Assembly (NCBI GenBank): GCA_943787465.1
Contig: CALSMN010000001.1
Location: forward strand, 62,001-126,000
Direction of reading: 5' to 3'
DNA length: 64,000 nt
Origin: an uncultured Bacteroidia bacterium
GTDB lineage: Bacteria; Bacteroidota; Bacteroidia; NS11-12g; UBA9320
Shown here: in pieces, positions 15,181-24,753 of the stretch
Layout of the letters: each line of letters opens with the position of its first letter
Position numbering within the stretch: position 1 is the stretch's first letter
Position numbers and translations under genes: made by a program
Notes under the pieces: model-generated
The model's input: the letters and a program-made list of their open reading frames with translations, nothing else
Databases searched by the model: none
What the model was told of the DNA's origin: nothing

Positions 15181-16966
15181 TTTTAAGTTTAAGGTACTGC
15201 TTGCGGGCCTCGGTCACATATAAACTACCACTATAATTAAAGACTAACTGCTCAAACAATTGTTTTGCTTCTTTTTGGTCTTTCAATATCTGAATTGAGA
15301 TAACCCCAGCACGAAACAAAGCATTATCGGCAAGGATATCGTTAGGATATTTTTGATACACAACAGTATATAGGGATTTTGCTTTTTGAAAATCCCCTAA
15401 TTGCTCTTGAACCCGAGCTTTTAAAAAATAGATTTCGTCATTTAGTGAATGATTTGGGTATTTAAACGGCAATAAGTTTAACACCTCGTTGCAAGCATTA
15501 ACTTTATTTTGAAACAATAAAAAATCCGCTTTTGCATAGTCGGTTAGCGCCTGATTTGTGCTATCTAACCCTATATTATCTTGAATTAAAAGCGACAATT
15601 CCATCGCATTATTACTTATAAGTTGGGTGGTTGCCATTTTTAAAACGTCTAATTGACTTTGTGCCCATTCAAAATCACCCATGTAGTAACTCAGTTTTGC
15701 ACTCTTAAAACGAGCTTCTTGACCCAAAGCATCCTCTTTAAATTGTTTCTCCACCTGACCATAAAGCAAGCGAGCCTCCCACTCAAGACCTTGAACGAGG
15801 CTAGCATCACCCAATAACAACTTACATTTTGCCACAAAACCAGGCTGTAATCGCGGGGTTTCAATTATTTTTTTAAGAAGAATACAAGTTTCTTCAGGTT
15901 TTTTCAGATAAAACAGATTTATTTCTGCCAAATGATAAATACTGGATACGGTCTTATATGTTAATCCTTCCTGATTTATAAGTTCCTGTATTTTTAACGT
16001 CAAGGTAGATAACTCTGAAGAGTCTGGTTGAATAGATAGCGATATTTGCTGATACAGGGCTCGGATAAGACCGTTTTGCCCATCCAAATAATAGGGGTTA
16101 TTTTTTCCTAAATCAATAATGTAATAGTATGCGTCAATCGCTTCTTTAAACACATGGTTTTGTAAACAGAGATCACCTAAATCAAGCACTCTTTTGCCTT
16201 GGGCGTTTGACAAACGATCAATATATTTTACCTGTTTAAAAGCAGACGCGTATTTTTTTTGATGAATAAAACATTCCAACAACAGCTCGTTTAGCATTAC
16301 GTTGTCGGGTTTTTTCTGGATGATTTTAAGTATTATTTGTCTTAGGTGTTCAACAGCCTCAGGTTCTTCAAAAACAGTAATTAAACTCCTATTTACATAG
16401 GTATACGTGCTGGGTTCTTGTTGTATTAAGTTAATGGAAAAATCAGCAAGTTCTTTTGTTTTCAATGTTGATCGGTATACATAAATAAGTTCAACATAAA
16501 AAGGAAGATGGCCATGTTTTTTAATTCCAAGTTGATATAGTTCAATCGCTTTTTCAGGATACCCCCTACGTTGAAACCCATTGGCTAAGACCTTTACCTC
16601 GTATATATTTTCTGTGGAGGATTTAGAAATTTTATCAAAAAACCGGTTAGCTTTCTCGGTTTCACCAAAACGGTCAAGCACAAAACCCAAATCTACTTGC
16701 AGGGCAATATCGGAAGGATACTTTTTTATGCGATATTCAACCACCTTTTCAGCCTCTCTTTGTTTTTTTAAGGCAATTAATGTGTTTAAATAATACTCAT
16801 AAACATAAATAGACGGCGTATTTTGGTGATATATTTTTTTAAAAATCGCTTCAGCTTTTTCATATTCGTTGTTTTCGAAAAATTGTATTCCGAGTCGCTC
16901 TTGTGTGGTTTGTGAAAAACTACACACCCATGTAAACGCCACAAAAACAATTATAATTATCCTCAT
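15173..16966 (-). CDS. Exported tetratricopeptide-repeat protein
   Basis: A 597-residue protein with an N-terminal signal peptide (MRIIIIVFVAFTWVCSFSQ). The rest is almost all helical TPR-like repeats, for example NNEYEKAEAIFKKIY near the start and GDFQKAKSLYTVVYQKYP near the end. The ATG at 16966 is chosen over the TTG at 16978 because it directly precedes the signal peptide. It is probably a periplasmic or outer-membrane-associated scaffold. The specific role is unknown. Confidence 0.85.
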   Translation of the reverse strand: MRIIIIVFVAFTWVCSFSQTTQERLGIQFFENNEYEKAEAIFKKIYHQNTPSIYVYEYYLNTLIALKKQREAEKVVEYRIKKYPSDIALQVDLGFVLDRFGETEKANRFFDKISKSSTENIYEVKVLANGFQRRGYPEKAIELYQLGIKKHGHLPFYVELIYVYRSTLKTKELADFSINLIQQEPSTYTYVNRSLITVFEEPEAVEHLRQIILKIIQKKPDNVMLNELLLECFIHQKKYASAFKQVKYIDRLSNAQGKRVLDLGDLCLQNHVFKEAIDAYYYIIDLGKNNPYYLDGQNGLIRALYQQISLSIQPDSSELSTLTLKIQELINQEGLTYKTVSSIYHLAEINLFYLKKPEETCILLKKIIETPRLQPGFVAKCKLLLGDASLVQGLEWEARLLYGQVEKQFKEDALGQEARFKSAKLSYYMGDFEWAQSQLDVLKMATTQLISNNAMELSLLIQDNIGLDSTNQALTDYAKADFLLFQNKVNACNEVLNLLPFKYPNHSLNDEIYFLKARVQEQLGDFQKAKSLYTVVYQKYPNDILADNALFRAGVISIQILKDQKEAKQLFEQLVFNYSGSLYVTEARKQYLKLKNE

Positions 16967-16975
16967 TGTGTAAAG

Positions 16976-16983
16976 CAAAGATA
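16976..16983 (-). promoter_or_regulatory. -7 promoter box (TATCTTTG) of the TPR gene
   Basis: Minus-strand TATCTTTG matches TAnnTTTG and ends 9 bases before the ATG at 16966. No -33 element is obvious. Confidence 0.45.
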
Positions 16984-17072
16984 GAGTTAACTTCTTTCAC
17001 CACATAGAACGGAACAAATAAGCGTATTGTTGTTACAAATTACTTTTATAACCAGTTAATTAATATATGTAT

Positions 17073-17080
17073 TACCTTTG
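17073..17080 (+). promoter_or_regulatory. -7 promoter box (TACCTTTG) of guaB
   Basis: TACCTTTG matches the Bacteroidota -7 consensus, 30 bases before the guaB ATG at 17111. A clean -33 TTTG at the expected distance is not visible. Confidence 0.5.
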
Positions 17081-17110
17081 TTCGGCAAATAACTATATCA
17101 TTATTTGCAA

Positions 17111-18583
17111 ATGTCCCAGACTACACACCCAAAAATCTTAAACAGAGGATTAACCTTTGATGATGTTTTGGTTTTGCCCCAGTATTCAGAGGTTCTACCT
17201 AGAGATACTGTGACTAGAACAAAACTTACAAAAAACCTGTTCATTAATATTCCTATTGTGAGTGCAGCGATGGATACTGTTACAGAGGCAAGACTCGCTA
17301 TTGCTATTTCAAGAGAAGGCGGCATCGGAATCATTCACAAAAACATGAGCATAGCTGACCAAGCCAAACAGGTTAAAAAGGTAAAAAGATCGGAAAGCGG
17401 TATGATCAAAGATCCAATCACCCTGAGCGAAACAAATACTTTAAGTGACGCCCTAGGCGTAATGAAAGAGAATAAAATAGGAGGAATCCCAATAACAGAC
17501 GAACTAAACACACTTGTAGGTATTATTACCAATCGAGATCTTCGATTTCAACGTGACTTAAATACATCAATTGGCGATGTGATGACCAAAAAGGGCTTAA
17601 TCACAGCAAAATATGGAACCGATTTAAAAGAAGCAGAGCAAATCCTTCAACAATACAAAATAGAAAAGCTGCCCGTAGTTGATACATCTCAAAAACTACT
17701 AGGTTTAATTACATTTAAAGACATACAGAAGGTCAAAAACCACCCCCAAGCTTGCAAAGATGGTTTTGGTCGTTTAATGGTGGGTGCCGCAGTTGGTGTG
17801 ACCGAAGATACCATGGAAAGGGTAGCAGCCCTGGTTAAAGAAGATGTTGATGTTATAGCCATTGATACAGCGCACGGCCACTCTATGGGTGTGGTCAAAG
17901 AACTAAAAAAAGTAAAAGCAAAATATCCTAATTTACAGGTTATTGTTGGAAATGTTGCTACTGGAGAGGCGGCAAAATATCTAGCTGACAATGGGGCTGA
18001 TGCTGTAAAAGTAGGTGTTGGTCCAGGATCTATTTGTACCACAAGAATAATTGCGGGAATTGGCGCACCCCAACTTAGTGCAATCATGGACTGTGCTCAA
18101 GCTTTAGAAGGAACAGGTGTTCCTGTTATTGCGGATGGCGGGATACGTTATAGCGGTGATTTAGTAAAAGCTATCGTTGCAGGAGCAGATACCATTATGG
18201 CGGGCTCTCTTTTTGCAGGAACAGAAGAGGCACCTGGAGAGGTTTCGTTTTACGACGGAAGAAAAGTTAAATCATATCGAGGAATGGGAAGCATAGAGGC
18301 TATGAAAAAAGGCTCAACCGATCGTTATTTTCAGGATGCAGAAGCGGAAATAGGTAAACTTGTTCCGGAGGGAATCGTTGGAACAGTAGCCTATAAAGGC
18401 AGCTTATCTGAAGTGGTTTATCAATATATTGGTGGCTTAAGAGCTGGAATGGGATATACAGGATCTTCAAGTATTGAAGACCTGAAAAAAGCAAAATTCA
18501 CCCAAATCACAGGTTCTGGAATTCGAGAAAGTCATCCTCACGACATCACAATAACGAAGGAGGCACCCAATTACAGCAGATAA
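17111..18583 (+). CDS. guaB: Inosine-5'-monophosphate dehydrogenase
   Basis: A 490-residue enzyme that oxidises IMP to XMP with NAD, the committed step of GMP synthesis. The (beta/alpha)8 barrel is interrupted by two CBS domains (about 95-210, with MTKKGLITA). The catalytic cysteine loop GPGSICTTR, the phosphate-binding GGIRYSGD and the flap YRGMGS are all present. The ATG at 17111 is preferred to a TTG two codons earlier. The downstream neighbour is convergent, with only 2 bp between the genes. Confidence 0.97.
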   Translation: MSQTTHPKILNRGLTFDDVLVLPQYSEVLPRDTVTRTKLTKNLFINIPIVSAAMDTVTEARLAIAISREGGIGIIHKNMSIADQAKQVKKVKRSESGMIKDPITLSETNTLSDALGVMKENKIGGIPITDELNTLVGIITNRDLRFQRDLNTSIGDVMTKKGLITAKYGTDLKEAEQILQQYKIEKLPVVDTSQKLLGLITFKDIQKVKNHPQACKDGFGRLMVGAAVGVTEDTMERVAALVKEDVDVIAIDTAHGHSMGVVKELKKVKAKYPNLQVIVGNVATGEAAKYLADNGADAVKVGVGPGSICTTRIIAGIGAPQLSAIMDCAQALEGTGVPVIADGGIRYSGDLVKAIVAGADTIMAGSLFAGTEEAPGEVSFYDGRKVKSYRGMGSIEAMKKGSTDRYFQDAEAEIGKLVPEGIVGTVAYKGSLSEVVYQYIGGLRAGMGYTGSSSIEDLKKAKFTQITGSGIRESHPHDITITKEAPNYSR

Positions 18584-18585
18584 AA

Positions 18586-19233
18586 CTAATCGGTACTTTC
18601 TATGATGGCCAATAACCCAGTTTTATAAATAATATTTATCTCGCCAGTAGATACTGATTCGTTGCTTGTTCCACTTCTATCGCCCAGTTTTAGCGATTCG
18701 TTTTTTAAGGAAAATTTCAAATTACTAGTGGTTATTCCGTCACAATAAGGTAATGGAATCAACGATATAAAAGCTCCCTGATTAAACACTTTAGAAAAAA
18801 TTTTGGGTATTACGTATGCTTTTGAAAAATCATCATACAAAACGATTCTAATTTTGGGGTATGTAGCCAAAAGCATCAAGTTGTTTATAGTGTGATCCAA
18901 ACGTTTACCCGTTGCCCAGATTACATGGATGGTATCATAACCTTTGTCAATTAAAAAAAGAATAGCTTTCTCTAAATCCCCCTTTTCTTGACTATTTTTT
19001 TGAATAAAGCGTATTTCTTTCGAGGGCTCATAAGAACCGATACTATCCAAATCTCCAATGACTACATCGGGCGCAATCTGTTTGTTTTTTAATCGATGGT
19101 ATGCACCATCTAAAGCTACAATAAAAGGACACCATTCCATGAGCTGCACTACCAAATCATGCGAACATTCTTGTCCATTTGCGAATACAAGCGCTGGCTC
19201 TTGTCCCTCTTTTACAAAATGATGCGATGACAT
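18586..19233 (-). CDS. Thiamine pyrophosphokinase
   Basis: A 215-residue enzyme predicted to transfer pyrophosphate from ATP to thiamine. The catalytic-domain motifs FIVALDGAYHRL and PDVVIGDLDSIG (metal-binding Asp residues), QEKGDLEKAI and ATGKRLDHTINNL are in the family order. The C-terminal beta-rich thiamine-binding domain follows. The ATG at 19233 (MSSHHFVKEG) is preferred to a GTG six codons upstream because related Bacteroidota proteins, as I recall them, begin MSSHH. Confidence 0.9.
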   Translation of the reverse strand: MSSHHFVKEGQEPALVFANGQECSHDLVVQLMEWCPFIVALDGAYHRLKNKQIAPDVVIGDLDSIGSYEPSKEIRFIQKNSQEKGDLEKAILFLIDKGYDTIHVIWATGKRLDHTINNLMLLATYPKIRIVLYDDFSKAYVIPKIFSKVFNQGAFISLIPLPYCDGITTSNLKFSLKNESLKLGDRSGTSNESVSTGEINIIYKTGLLAIIESTD

Positions 19234-19250
19234 ATTTGTGTAATACTTCA

Positions 19251-19258
19251 CAAACCTA
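19251..19258 (-). promoter_or_regulatory. -7 promoter box (TAGGTTTG) of thiamine pyrophosphokinase
   Basis: Minus-strand TAGGTTTG fits TAnnTTTG, 17 bases before the ATG at 19233. Its position across the alternative upstream GTG supports the downstream ATG start. Confidence 0.42.
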
Positions 19259-19293
19259 ACAAATTCAACAGAAGATATTACGTTATTTGTGGA

Positions 19294-21339
19294 ATGAGAA
19301 AATATCTTTTTTTCGTTTTAATTGGACTTGTCTTTTGGGGTTGCAGAAAAGAAAAGTTTGTTTCGGAGAGTAATTGGGTGGTGCCCATTTTTGAATCAGA
19401 ACTAAATTTAGGCAACGCTATTGCGGACTCGTTAACAGAAAATAATGTAGACGGCTCTATAAATGTTGTTTTTGAATCCGAATATGGCGTAAGTGATATC
19501 GATGATATTGTTCAGATACCAGATACTGTAGAGGTTTCTGAGGTTACACTTTCTAGCCTAGTTTTGGATGACCGTTCGTTTAAAGACACACTAACCCTTT
19601 TAGAAATATACCCAGCGAGTGCATTACTTCACAACCAAACAACCATACTTCCCGGTCAGGACATACAAACCAACGAGGGTACTGTAATTGATGTTACTGA
19701 AGATTTTTTTACAACAGCAACTTTTGTTTCGGGTTTTATTGACATTACAATTTCTAACGATCTTCCTGTTGTTGCAGAAATATTAGAGTTTGAACTACAG
19801 AACAATGATGATAAAAGTGTCATAGTTTCGGGCATTTTTAACAACCTTTTACCCAACAGTAGTATATCAAAATCATACTCTTTAGCCAATAAAAAAGTAA
19901 ACGGGATTTTAGAATTAATCGTAAAGCGCGTGAAAACAGCCAACAGCAGCGACCCTGTCCTTGTTGATGTTTACAAGGGGATTCGAACAGAAATAGCGAT
20001 ACGTGACCTCAAACCCAGCATAGCTACCGCTGTTTTTCCAGCTCAAAACTTAGTAGAAAAAAAAGATGAGTTAAAATACTATTTCGGAGGAGCTGAGTTT
20101 ACACAAGTAAAATTAAAATCAGGTTTTATAAAGCTAAAGATTCTATCTACCATTGAAGAGTCTATTGTGTTGGATTACAAAATCCCCAACAGTTTCAAAA
20201 CAGGTCAATCGGGCTCACTCCAAAAAACATGGAAAGTAGACCCAGCTAAAAAAGGAGAGACGGTTAGAGTTGAGGAATATTTCCCAATTGATGGATATAC
20301 CATTTATTTTTGGGGGAAAAGCAATTTGGTAGAACCGGTATTTAACCATGTTTATACAGAATTAATTGCAAGCATAGAATATTCTGGGATAAAAAGAACA
20401 CTGTCTTTAGAAGACAAAATCTATATTGAACTTGGCTTGGTAGATCTTGTTCCAGAACTGATTATAGGTGACCCAGGCAAACATATTTTACAAAGCAAAG
20501 ACACGCTAAGTCTAAAAATATTTGATAATATAAAAGGAAATCTCAGCCTAGAAGACGCCTCCATGAATCTTAATTTTTACAATAGCTTTGGAATAGAAAC
20601 ATTAATTGACATTAAAGAAATCAAAGGGGAAAACACCAACAATCAAAAAAGCATAAAATTGGTTTCCCAAGACCTGTTAAACCCTTTTCTCTTGAAAAAA
20701 GCGGTGAATAACCCACCCCTAGTAGCCTCAGAATACGACATCACTCTTGATAAATCAAACTCAAATTTAAAACAGTTTTTAGAGCTAGTGCCCAACAAAT
20801 TAATGCCAGATTTAGAGGCTACGGTTAGACCTTACGGCACTATTAATCAAGAAGATTTTGCTTTTGATGTCAGTGAGCTCTTGGTTAATGTTAGATTTGA
20901 AATGCCGTTAAAAATAGGGTTTGAAAACTTAGAATTGCTCACCAAACAACCGGTAGAGTTTTATAAAAATGAGAAAATCTCAAATGTTAAAGAAGGATCT
21001 TTGCTCTTGAAATTAGCTAATAATTTTCCAATAAGCGGTGGTGTTGTTATGACTTTTTTTGATGAAAACGACAAGCAACTATTCGAGTTGTTTAATGATC
21101 CAGCAAATATCATGAAGGCAGCCGAGGTCAATCCAGTCACTAATAAAACGGAAGGCTCTGTTGATAGCGAATTGTATACCCAATTGTCACGATTAGAGTG
21201 CTCACTCCTTCCTCAGGTAAGGAAAGTAGAGTTAAAAATAACACTAAATTCAAAGGACGCAAAAAGGCACCCTATGTTTGATGATTACACCATTAATGCT
21301 CAACTTATCACCGATTTTATATATGAAAACCAGCTATAA
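19294..21339 (+). CDS. Large hypothetical lipoprotein
   Basis: A 681-residue lipoprotein: signal peptide with lipobox VFWGC (C17) followed by a charged KEK. The body is beta-rich, with repeats of segments like IELGLVDLVPELIIGDPGK and no recognised catalytic motif. It overlaps the DUF5723 outer-membrane gene by 17 bp, so the two are co-expressed and may form an outer-membrane unit. I do not recognise the family with confidence. Confidence 0.7.
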   Translation: MRKYLFFVLIGLVFWGCRKEKFVSESNWVVPIFESELNLGNAIADSLTENNVDGSINVVFESEYGVSDIDDIVQIPDTVEVSEVTLSSLVLDDRSFKDTLTLLEIYPASALLHNQTTILPGQDIQTNEGTVIDVTEDFFTTATFVSGFIDITISNDLPVVAEILEFELQNNDDKSVIVSGIFNNLLPNSSISKSYSLANKKVNGILELIVKRVKTANSSDPVLVDVYKGIRTEIAIRDLKPSIATAVFPAQNLVEKKDELKYYFGGAEFTQVKLKSGFIKLKILSTIEESIVLDYKIPNSFKTGQSGSLQKTWKVDPAKKGETVRVEEYFPIDGYTIYFWGKSNLVEPVFNHVYTELIASIEYSGIKRTLSLEDKIYIELGLVDLVPELIIGDPGKHILQSKDTLSLKIFDNIKGNLSLEDASMNLNFYNSFGIETLIDIKEIKGENTNNQKSIKLVSQDLLNPFLLKKAVNNPPLVASEYDITLDKSNSNLKQFLELVPNKLMPDLEATVRPYGTINQEDFAFDVSELLVNVRFEMPLKIGFENLELLTKQPVEFYKNEKISNVKEGSLLLKLANNFPISGGVVMTFFDENDKQLFELFNDPANIMKAAEVNPVTNKTEGSVDSELYTQLSRLECSLLPQVRKVELKITLNSKDAKRHPMFDDYTINAQLITDFIYENQL

Positions 21340-22528
21340 GTTTTATACCTTTTTTTTATTGTTCTTTTGTCAAAAAGGGATAGCTCAAAACGATAGTTTT
21401 TGGTTTATTCAAAATCCTACCCAAGCAACAATTCAGAAGCAGGGCATAAAATTTAATGGAACGGCTTTTATCGGATCCAATGTGTTAAATACGAGTATGT
21501 ATTCCGAACGCATGTTTAAGTCCACATTTTCAAATCAAAGCAAAAATGCATTTTTGGAGGGCAAAAGCAGCAAAACATCAATATTTTCAGATCAAAGTAT
21601 GGGCGCTAGTTATTTTAATGACTCGATATCTGGCTTTTTCATTTCCAATCAATCCATACTAGCCTATCGATCGAACAAGGACTTTTCCGAATTATTGCTT
21701 TTTGGCAATGCTCCTTTTCGTGACAAAAAAGTGACCTCTAACCCTACAAACTTTATTCAAAGCTCTACTTTAGCTTTGGGATATTCTAGAATTAGCCGCT
21801 GGAAAAACAAAATCAATGTTACTTCTTCTATAGCAGTCTCTTACCTCTATGATTTTATGGAGATCAAAGCAGATCAAATTTCAATCTATACGGCAGATGA
21901 TGGTTCGTATATTGATGCCGAATTCAAAGGGGTAGAGATTGCAGATAAAAAAAACGAAAATCAAGGGTTTGGTTTGGTTGCCAACATAGAATGTGATTAT
22001 TTTATAACCCCATCTAACACGATTTCGTTCTCTGCAACAAACATTAATAGCTATTACTTACCCAACAGCAAGAAGACACTCATTGACACAGTTTTCAGGT
22101 TCACAGGTGCCCCAATTGACGTTTTTAATTCTGAGTCCTCAATTTCAAACTTTATAGATTCAGCATACAAGCAAACTATTAACAACAAATCAAAAAACAT
22201 ACTAACTTCTCTCCCGTCTTCACTAAATCTTAAATGGAACCATCAATTTAACAAAACCACTGCTTTTATTTCGAACGTGAGAGTCAGGTCACTTGGAAAG
22301 TATGGATTTGCGGCAAGCGTAGGTATGTCCCACGTTTTTAATAAAAGATTAAAAGCAATTTCAAGTCTAGGGTATGGAAGTTTTTCTGGTATTGTTTGGA
22401 ATAAAGCAATAGAATATAAAGGACAATCCTTCAGTTATTTTTTGAATATAAACAATATTCAATCGTTAGCGCTACCTCTAAAAACAAAAAGCTATGGTGC
22501 TTCGATTGGGTTGTTTAAGCTTTTATAA
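21323..22528 (+). CDS. DUF5723 family outer membrane protein
   Basis: A 401-residue exported protein. The ATG at 21323 precedes a signal peptide (TFFLLFFCQKGIAQ) and is preferred to the longer upstream extension, which lies inside the previous gene. Alternating hydrophobic beta strands over the full length and the sequence order match my memory of DUF5723 proteins, predicted beta-barrels in Bacteroidota. Its 3' end overlaps the convergent SulP gene by 37 bp. Confidence 0.72.
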   Translation: MKTSYKFYTFFLLFFCQKGIAQNDSFWFIQNPTQATIQKQGIKFNGTAFIGSNVLNTSMYSERMFKSTFSNQSKNAFLEGKSSKTSIFSDQSMGASYFNDSISGFFISNQSILAYRSNKDFSELLLFGNAPFRDKKVTSNPTNFIQSSTLALGYSRISRWKNKINVTSSIAVSYLYDFMEIKADQISIYTADDGSYIDAEFKGVEIADKKNENQGFGLVANIECDYFITPSNTISFSATNINSYYLPNSKKTLIDTVFRFTGAPIDVFNSESSISNFIDSAYKQTINNKSKNILTSLPSSLNLKWNHQFNKTTAFISNVRVRSLGKYGFAASVGMSHVFNKRLKAISSLGYGSFSGIVWNKAIEYKGQSFSYFLNINNIQSLALPLKTKSYGASIGLFKLL

Positions 22529-24753
22529 AAAGCATCAACCAAGTCTTTTCCAAATTCAATTAGATCATTCACCTCCCCAACACTCAAGACTCTAAAGTAT
22601 CTAAAGACAAGGATTGTATTTTTATTACTCTCAATATGATATTTATCGTTTTGACTTATGAAACTTCTCAGATCTTTATTAAAAAAGTGCTTGATTTTGT
22701 TTTTATCTTTTCCTTTTACAGAAAATTTGGTGCTAAAATCTTGATCTATATCAATGTCTTCTTTAGTTGCAAAATCTAAAAGCCTATTAAATAAACGCTC
22801 TTTGTCTAACTCAAAGTCAGGAATGGAATCATTAAAACTAATAGTAAGCATGGTCATATTATGAACTTCTGCTGCCATTAATGCGCCCTCATCAAAAGTA
22901 ATATCTACAACCTCCCAAGCGGTTTGGTCTGGATATTGGCCAGTAATTTTGTTTTTTAGATATTCAATAGGTCGGGTTTCAAAAAACTTATTAAACGTAA
23001 GATAGTCCGTATTCCAATTAATTTTAAACTCATATTGCCAATTATTTTTTATAGCCAACTCTTTAAGTTGTGATTGTCTTTTAGAAAGTGGTTTGCCAAC
23101 GGTCTGAGGCAAAGCATGAATGCTGAACGGATGATCGCTTGTGGTTAAATGCTCATCTAATCCAATTAACTCATAAGTGCCGTTTCGTTCTATCTGGTAC
23201 TCCTTCCCCCAACTGTTAATATATTCTAGCATCGAAAAGTCAATGAGTCGTGTTCTTGAAAAATCAAAAATGATTCGTTCGCCATTTGGAACAGAAAGTA
23301 AAACATTTCGAAGCTTCATTATGCTCGTAAAGTTTGCAACCCCCTTCATCCTCATGTGATAATGGTCTTCAATTTTAGCTAAGTTAAAGTAAGGTTTGGT
23401 TAGATATTTAAAAAACAGTTTTGCTGTTAAGTGAGATCGAACAAGGTGAATGGTTAAGGTAAACAATATGCCCAATAAAATCCCTTTGTTTAAGTCAGTA
23501 AAAAGGGTAGAAACAAGGGTAACGGTTAAAATTAAAAACTGTTCATATCCCTTTAGTCCAGCATCTCTAAACACTTTAGGTGAGGCTAGTTTATATCCAG
23601 TAAAAACCAATATTGCCATTAATGCAGCTTTTGGCACCATCATAATGAAGTCAGACAAAAGAAATACAAATATTAAAATCAACAACCCATGTATAAAATT
23701 AGATAGACGAGTCATTGCTCCGTGATTAATATTAACAGAGCTTCGAGCTATAACAGCAATAATGGGAAGACCACCAATGCAACCTGACAATATCGTACTA
23801 ATACCCATAGACGCCACTTCATTGTTTAGATTGGTTTTTCGTTTTAGAGGGTCTATTTTGTCAATCGCCTTAGCGGATCCTAATGTTTCTATTGTGGAAA
23901 CTAAAAACACAGAAAGCACAATTATCCAAAAACTAAACTGTTTGATCTTTGAAAAATTAGGAAACGATAGAACATCGTTAATGCTAAATGGCGATTTTAG
24001 TGGGAGGCGAATAAGATCTTGTTGCGGATTTAGCGAATGACTGCCGCCAAATAGTTCTAACTGACCAGTGGACAGGTATTGAAATAAAAGATACAAGGGT
24101 ACTGAAATAACAATTAACCAGATAGGAGCAGGAAGGTATTTGATAAACTTGTTAGTAACCATTGGGTGAACTGCCAAAATAAATAGACTATTAAAAAAAA
24201 TAATAGCTATTAATGGATTCATGTTTGCCAAACTTTTGGGAATAGCCATTAGTTTGGCAAAATCGTTCATTTTCCCAATCTCAACCCCCAATCCCGGATG
24301 AATTTGACCTGCCAAAATTATTACACCAATAGCGGCCATCATTCCCTGAACAACAGAAGACGGAATAAAATCAGCTAACTTACCCAACCGTAAAGCACCA
24401 AAAAGTGTCTGCAATATTCCAGCACAAACAAATGCTGCTAACATATACTCCCAACCACCCAATGTGCTCATTCCGGTTACAACAATGCCAATAAGAGCTG
24501 GTGATGGACCGTTAATAGAAACATTACCACTTCGAATAATTGAAGTAAACAGGCCACCCACAATGGCTGCAATAACTCCAGCAAGCAATGCCTGGGGTGG
24601 CAAATCCATAGCTATGGCAATACCTAAAGATAGCGGCATCGCTACTAAAGAAACACTAAATCCAGCAAGCACATCTTTTCGCCAATGCTCGCCGATGGAA
24701 TCTATACTTTTTCGGAAAAGGTCAGCATTAAAAGAGGTATTGCGCAAAACCAA
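22492..24753 (-). CDS. SulP (SLC26) anion transporter with STAS-like domain and C-terminal extension
   Basis: A 753-residue inner-membrane anion transporter, likely for sulfate or bicarbonate. Residues about 15-430 hold the transport core (DVLAGFSVSLVAMPLSLGIA, then NINHGAMTRLSN). A STAS-like domain follows at about 460-540 (ERIIFDFSRTRLIDFSMLEYI). A further 190 or so residues at the C-terminus are soluble and not part of the usual architecture. The gene starts exactly after the glyA stop codon and is the last of the operon. Confidence 0.87.
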   Translation of the reverse strand: MVLRNTSFNADLFRKSIDSIGEHWRKDVLAGFSVSLVAMPLSLGIAIAMDLPPQALLAGVIAAIVGGLFTSIIRSGNVSINGPSPALIGIVVTGMSTLGGWEYMLAAFVCAGILQTLFGALRLGKLADFIPSSVVQGMMAAIGVIILAGQIHPGLGVEIGKMNDFAKLMAIPKSLANMNPLIAIIFFNSLFILAVHPMVTNKFIKYLPAPIWLIVISVPLYLLFQYLSTGQLELFGGSHSLNPQQDLIRLPLKSPFSINDVLSFPNFSKIKQFSFWIIVLSVFLVSTIETLGSAKAIDKIDPLKRKTNLNNEVASMGISTILSGCIGGLPIIAVIARSSVNINHGAMTRLSNFIHGLLILIFVFLLSDFIMMVPKAALMAILVFTGYKLASPKVFRDAGLKGYEQFLILTVTLVSTLFTDLNKGILLGILFTLTIHLVRSHLTAKLFFKYLTKPYFNLAKIEDHYHMRMKGVANFTSIMKLRNVLLSVPNGERIIFDFSRTRLIDFSMLEYINSWGKEYQIERNGTYELIGLDEHLTTSDHPFSIHALPQTVGKPLSKRQSQLKELAIKNNWQYEFKINWNTDYLTFNKFFETRPIEYLKNKITGQYPDQTAWEVVDITFDEGALMAAEVHNMTMLTISFNDSIPDFELDKERLFNRLLDFATKEDIDIDQDFSTKFSVKGKDKNKIKHFFNKDLRSFISQNDKYHIESNKNTILVFRYFRVLSVGEVNDLIEFGKDLVDAFYKSLNNPIEAP

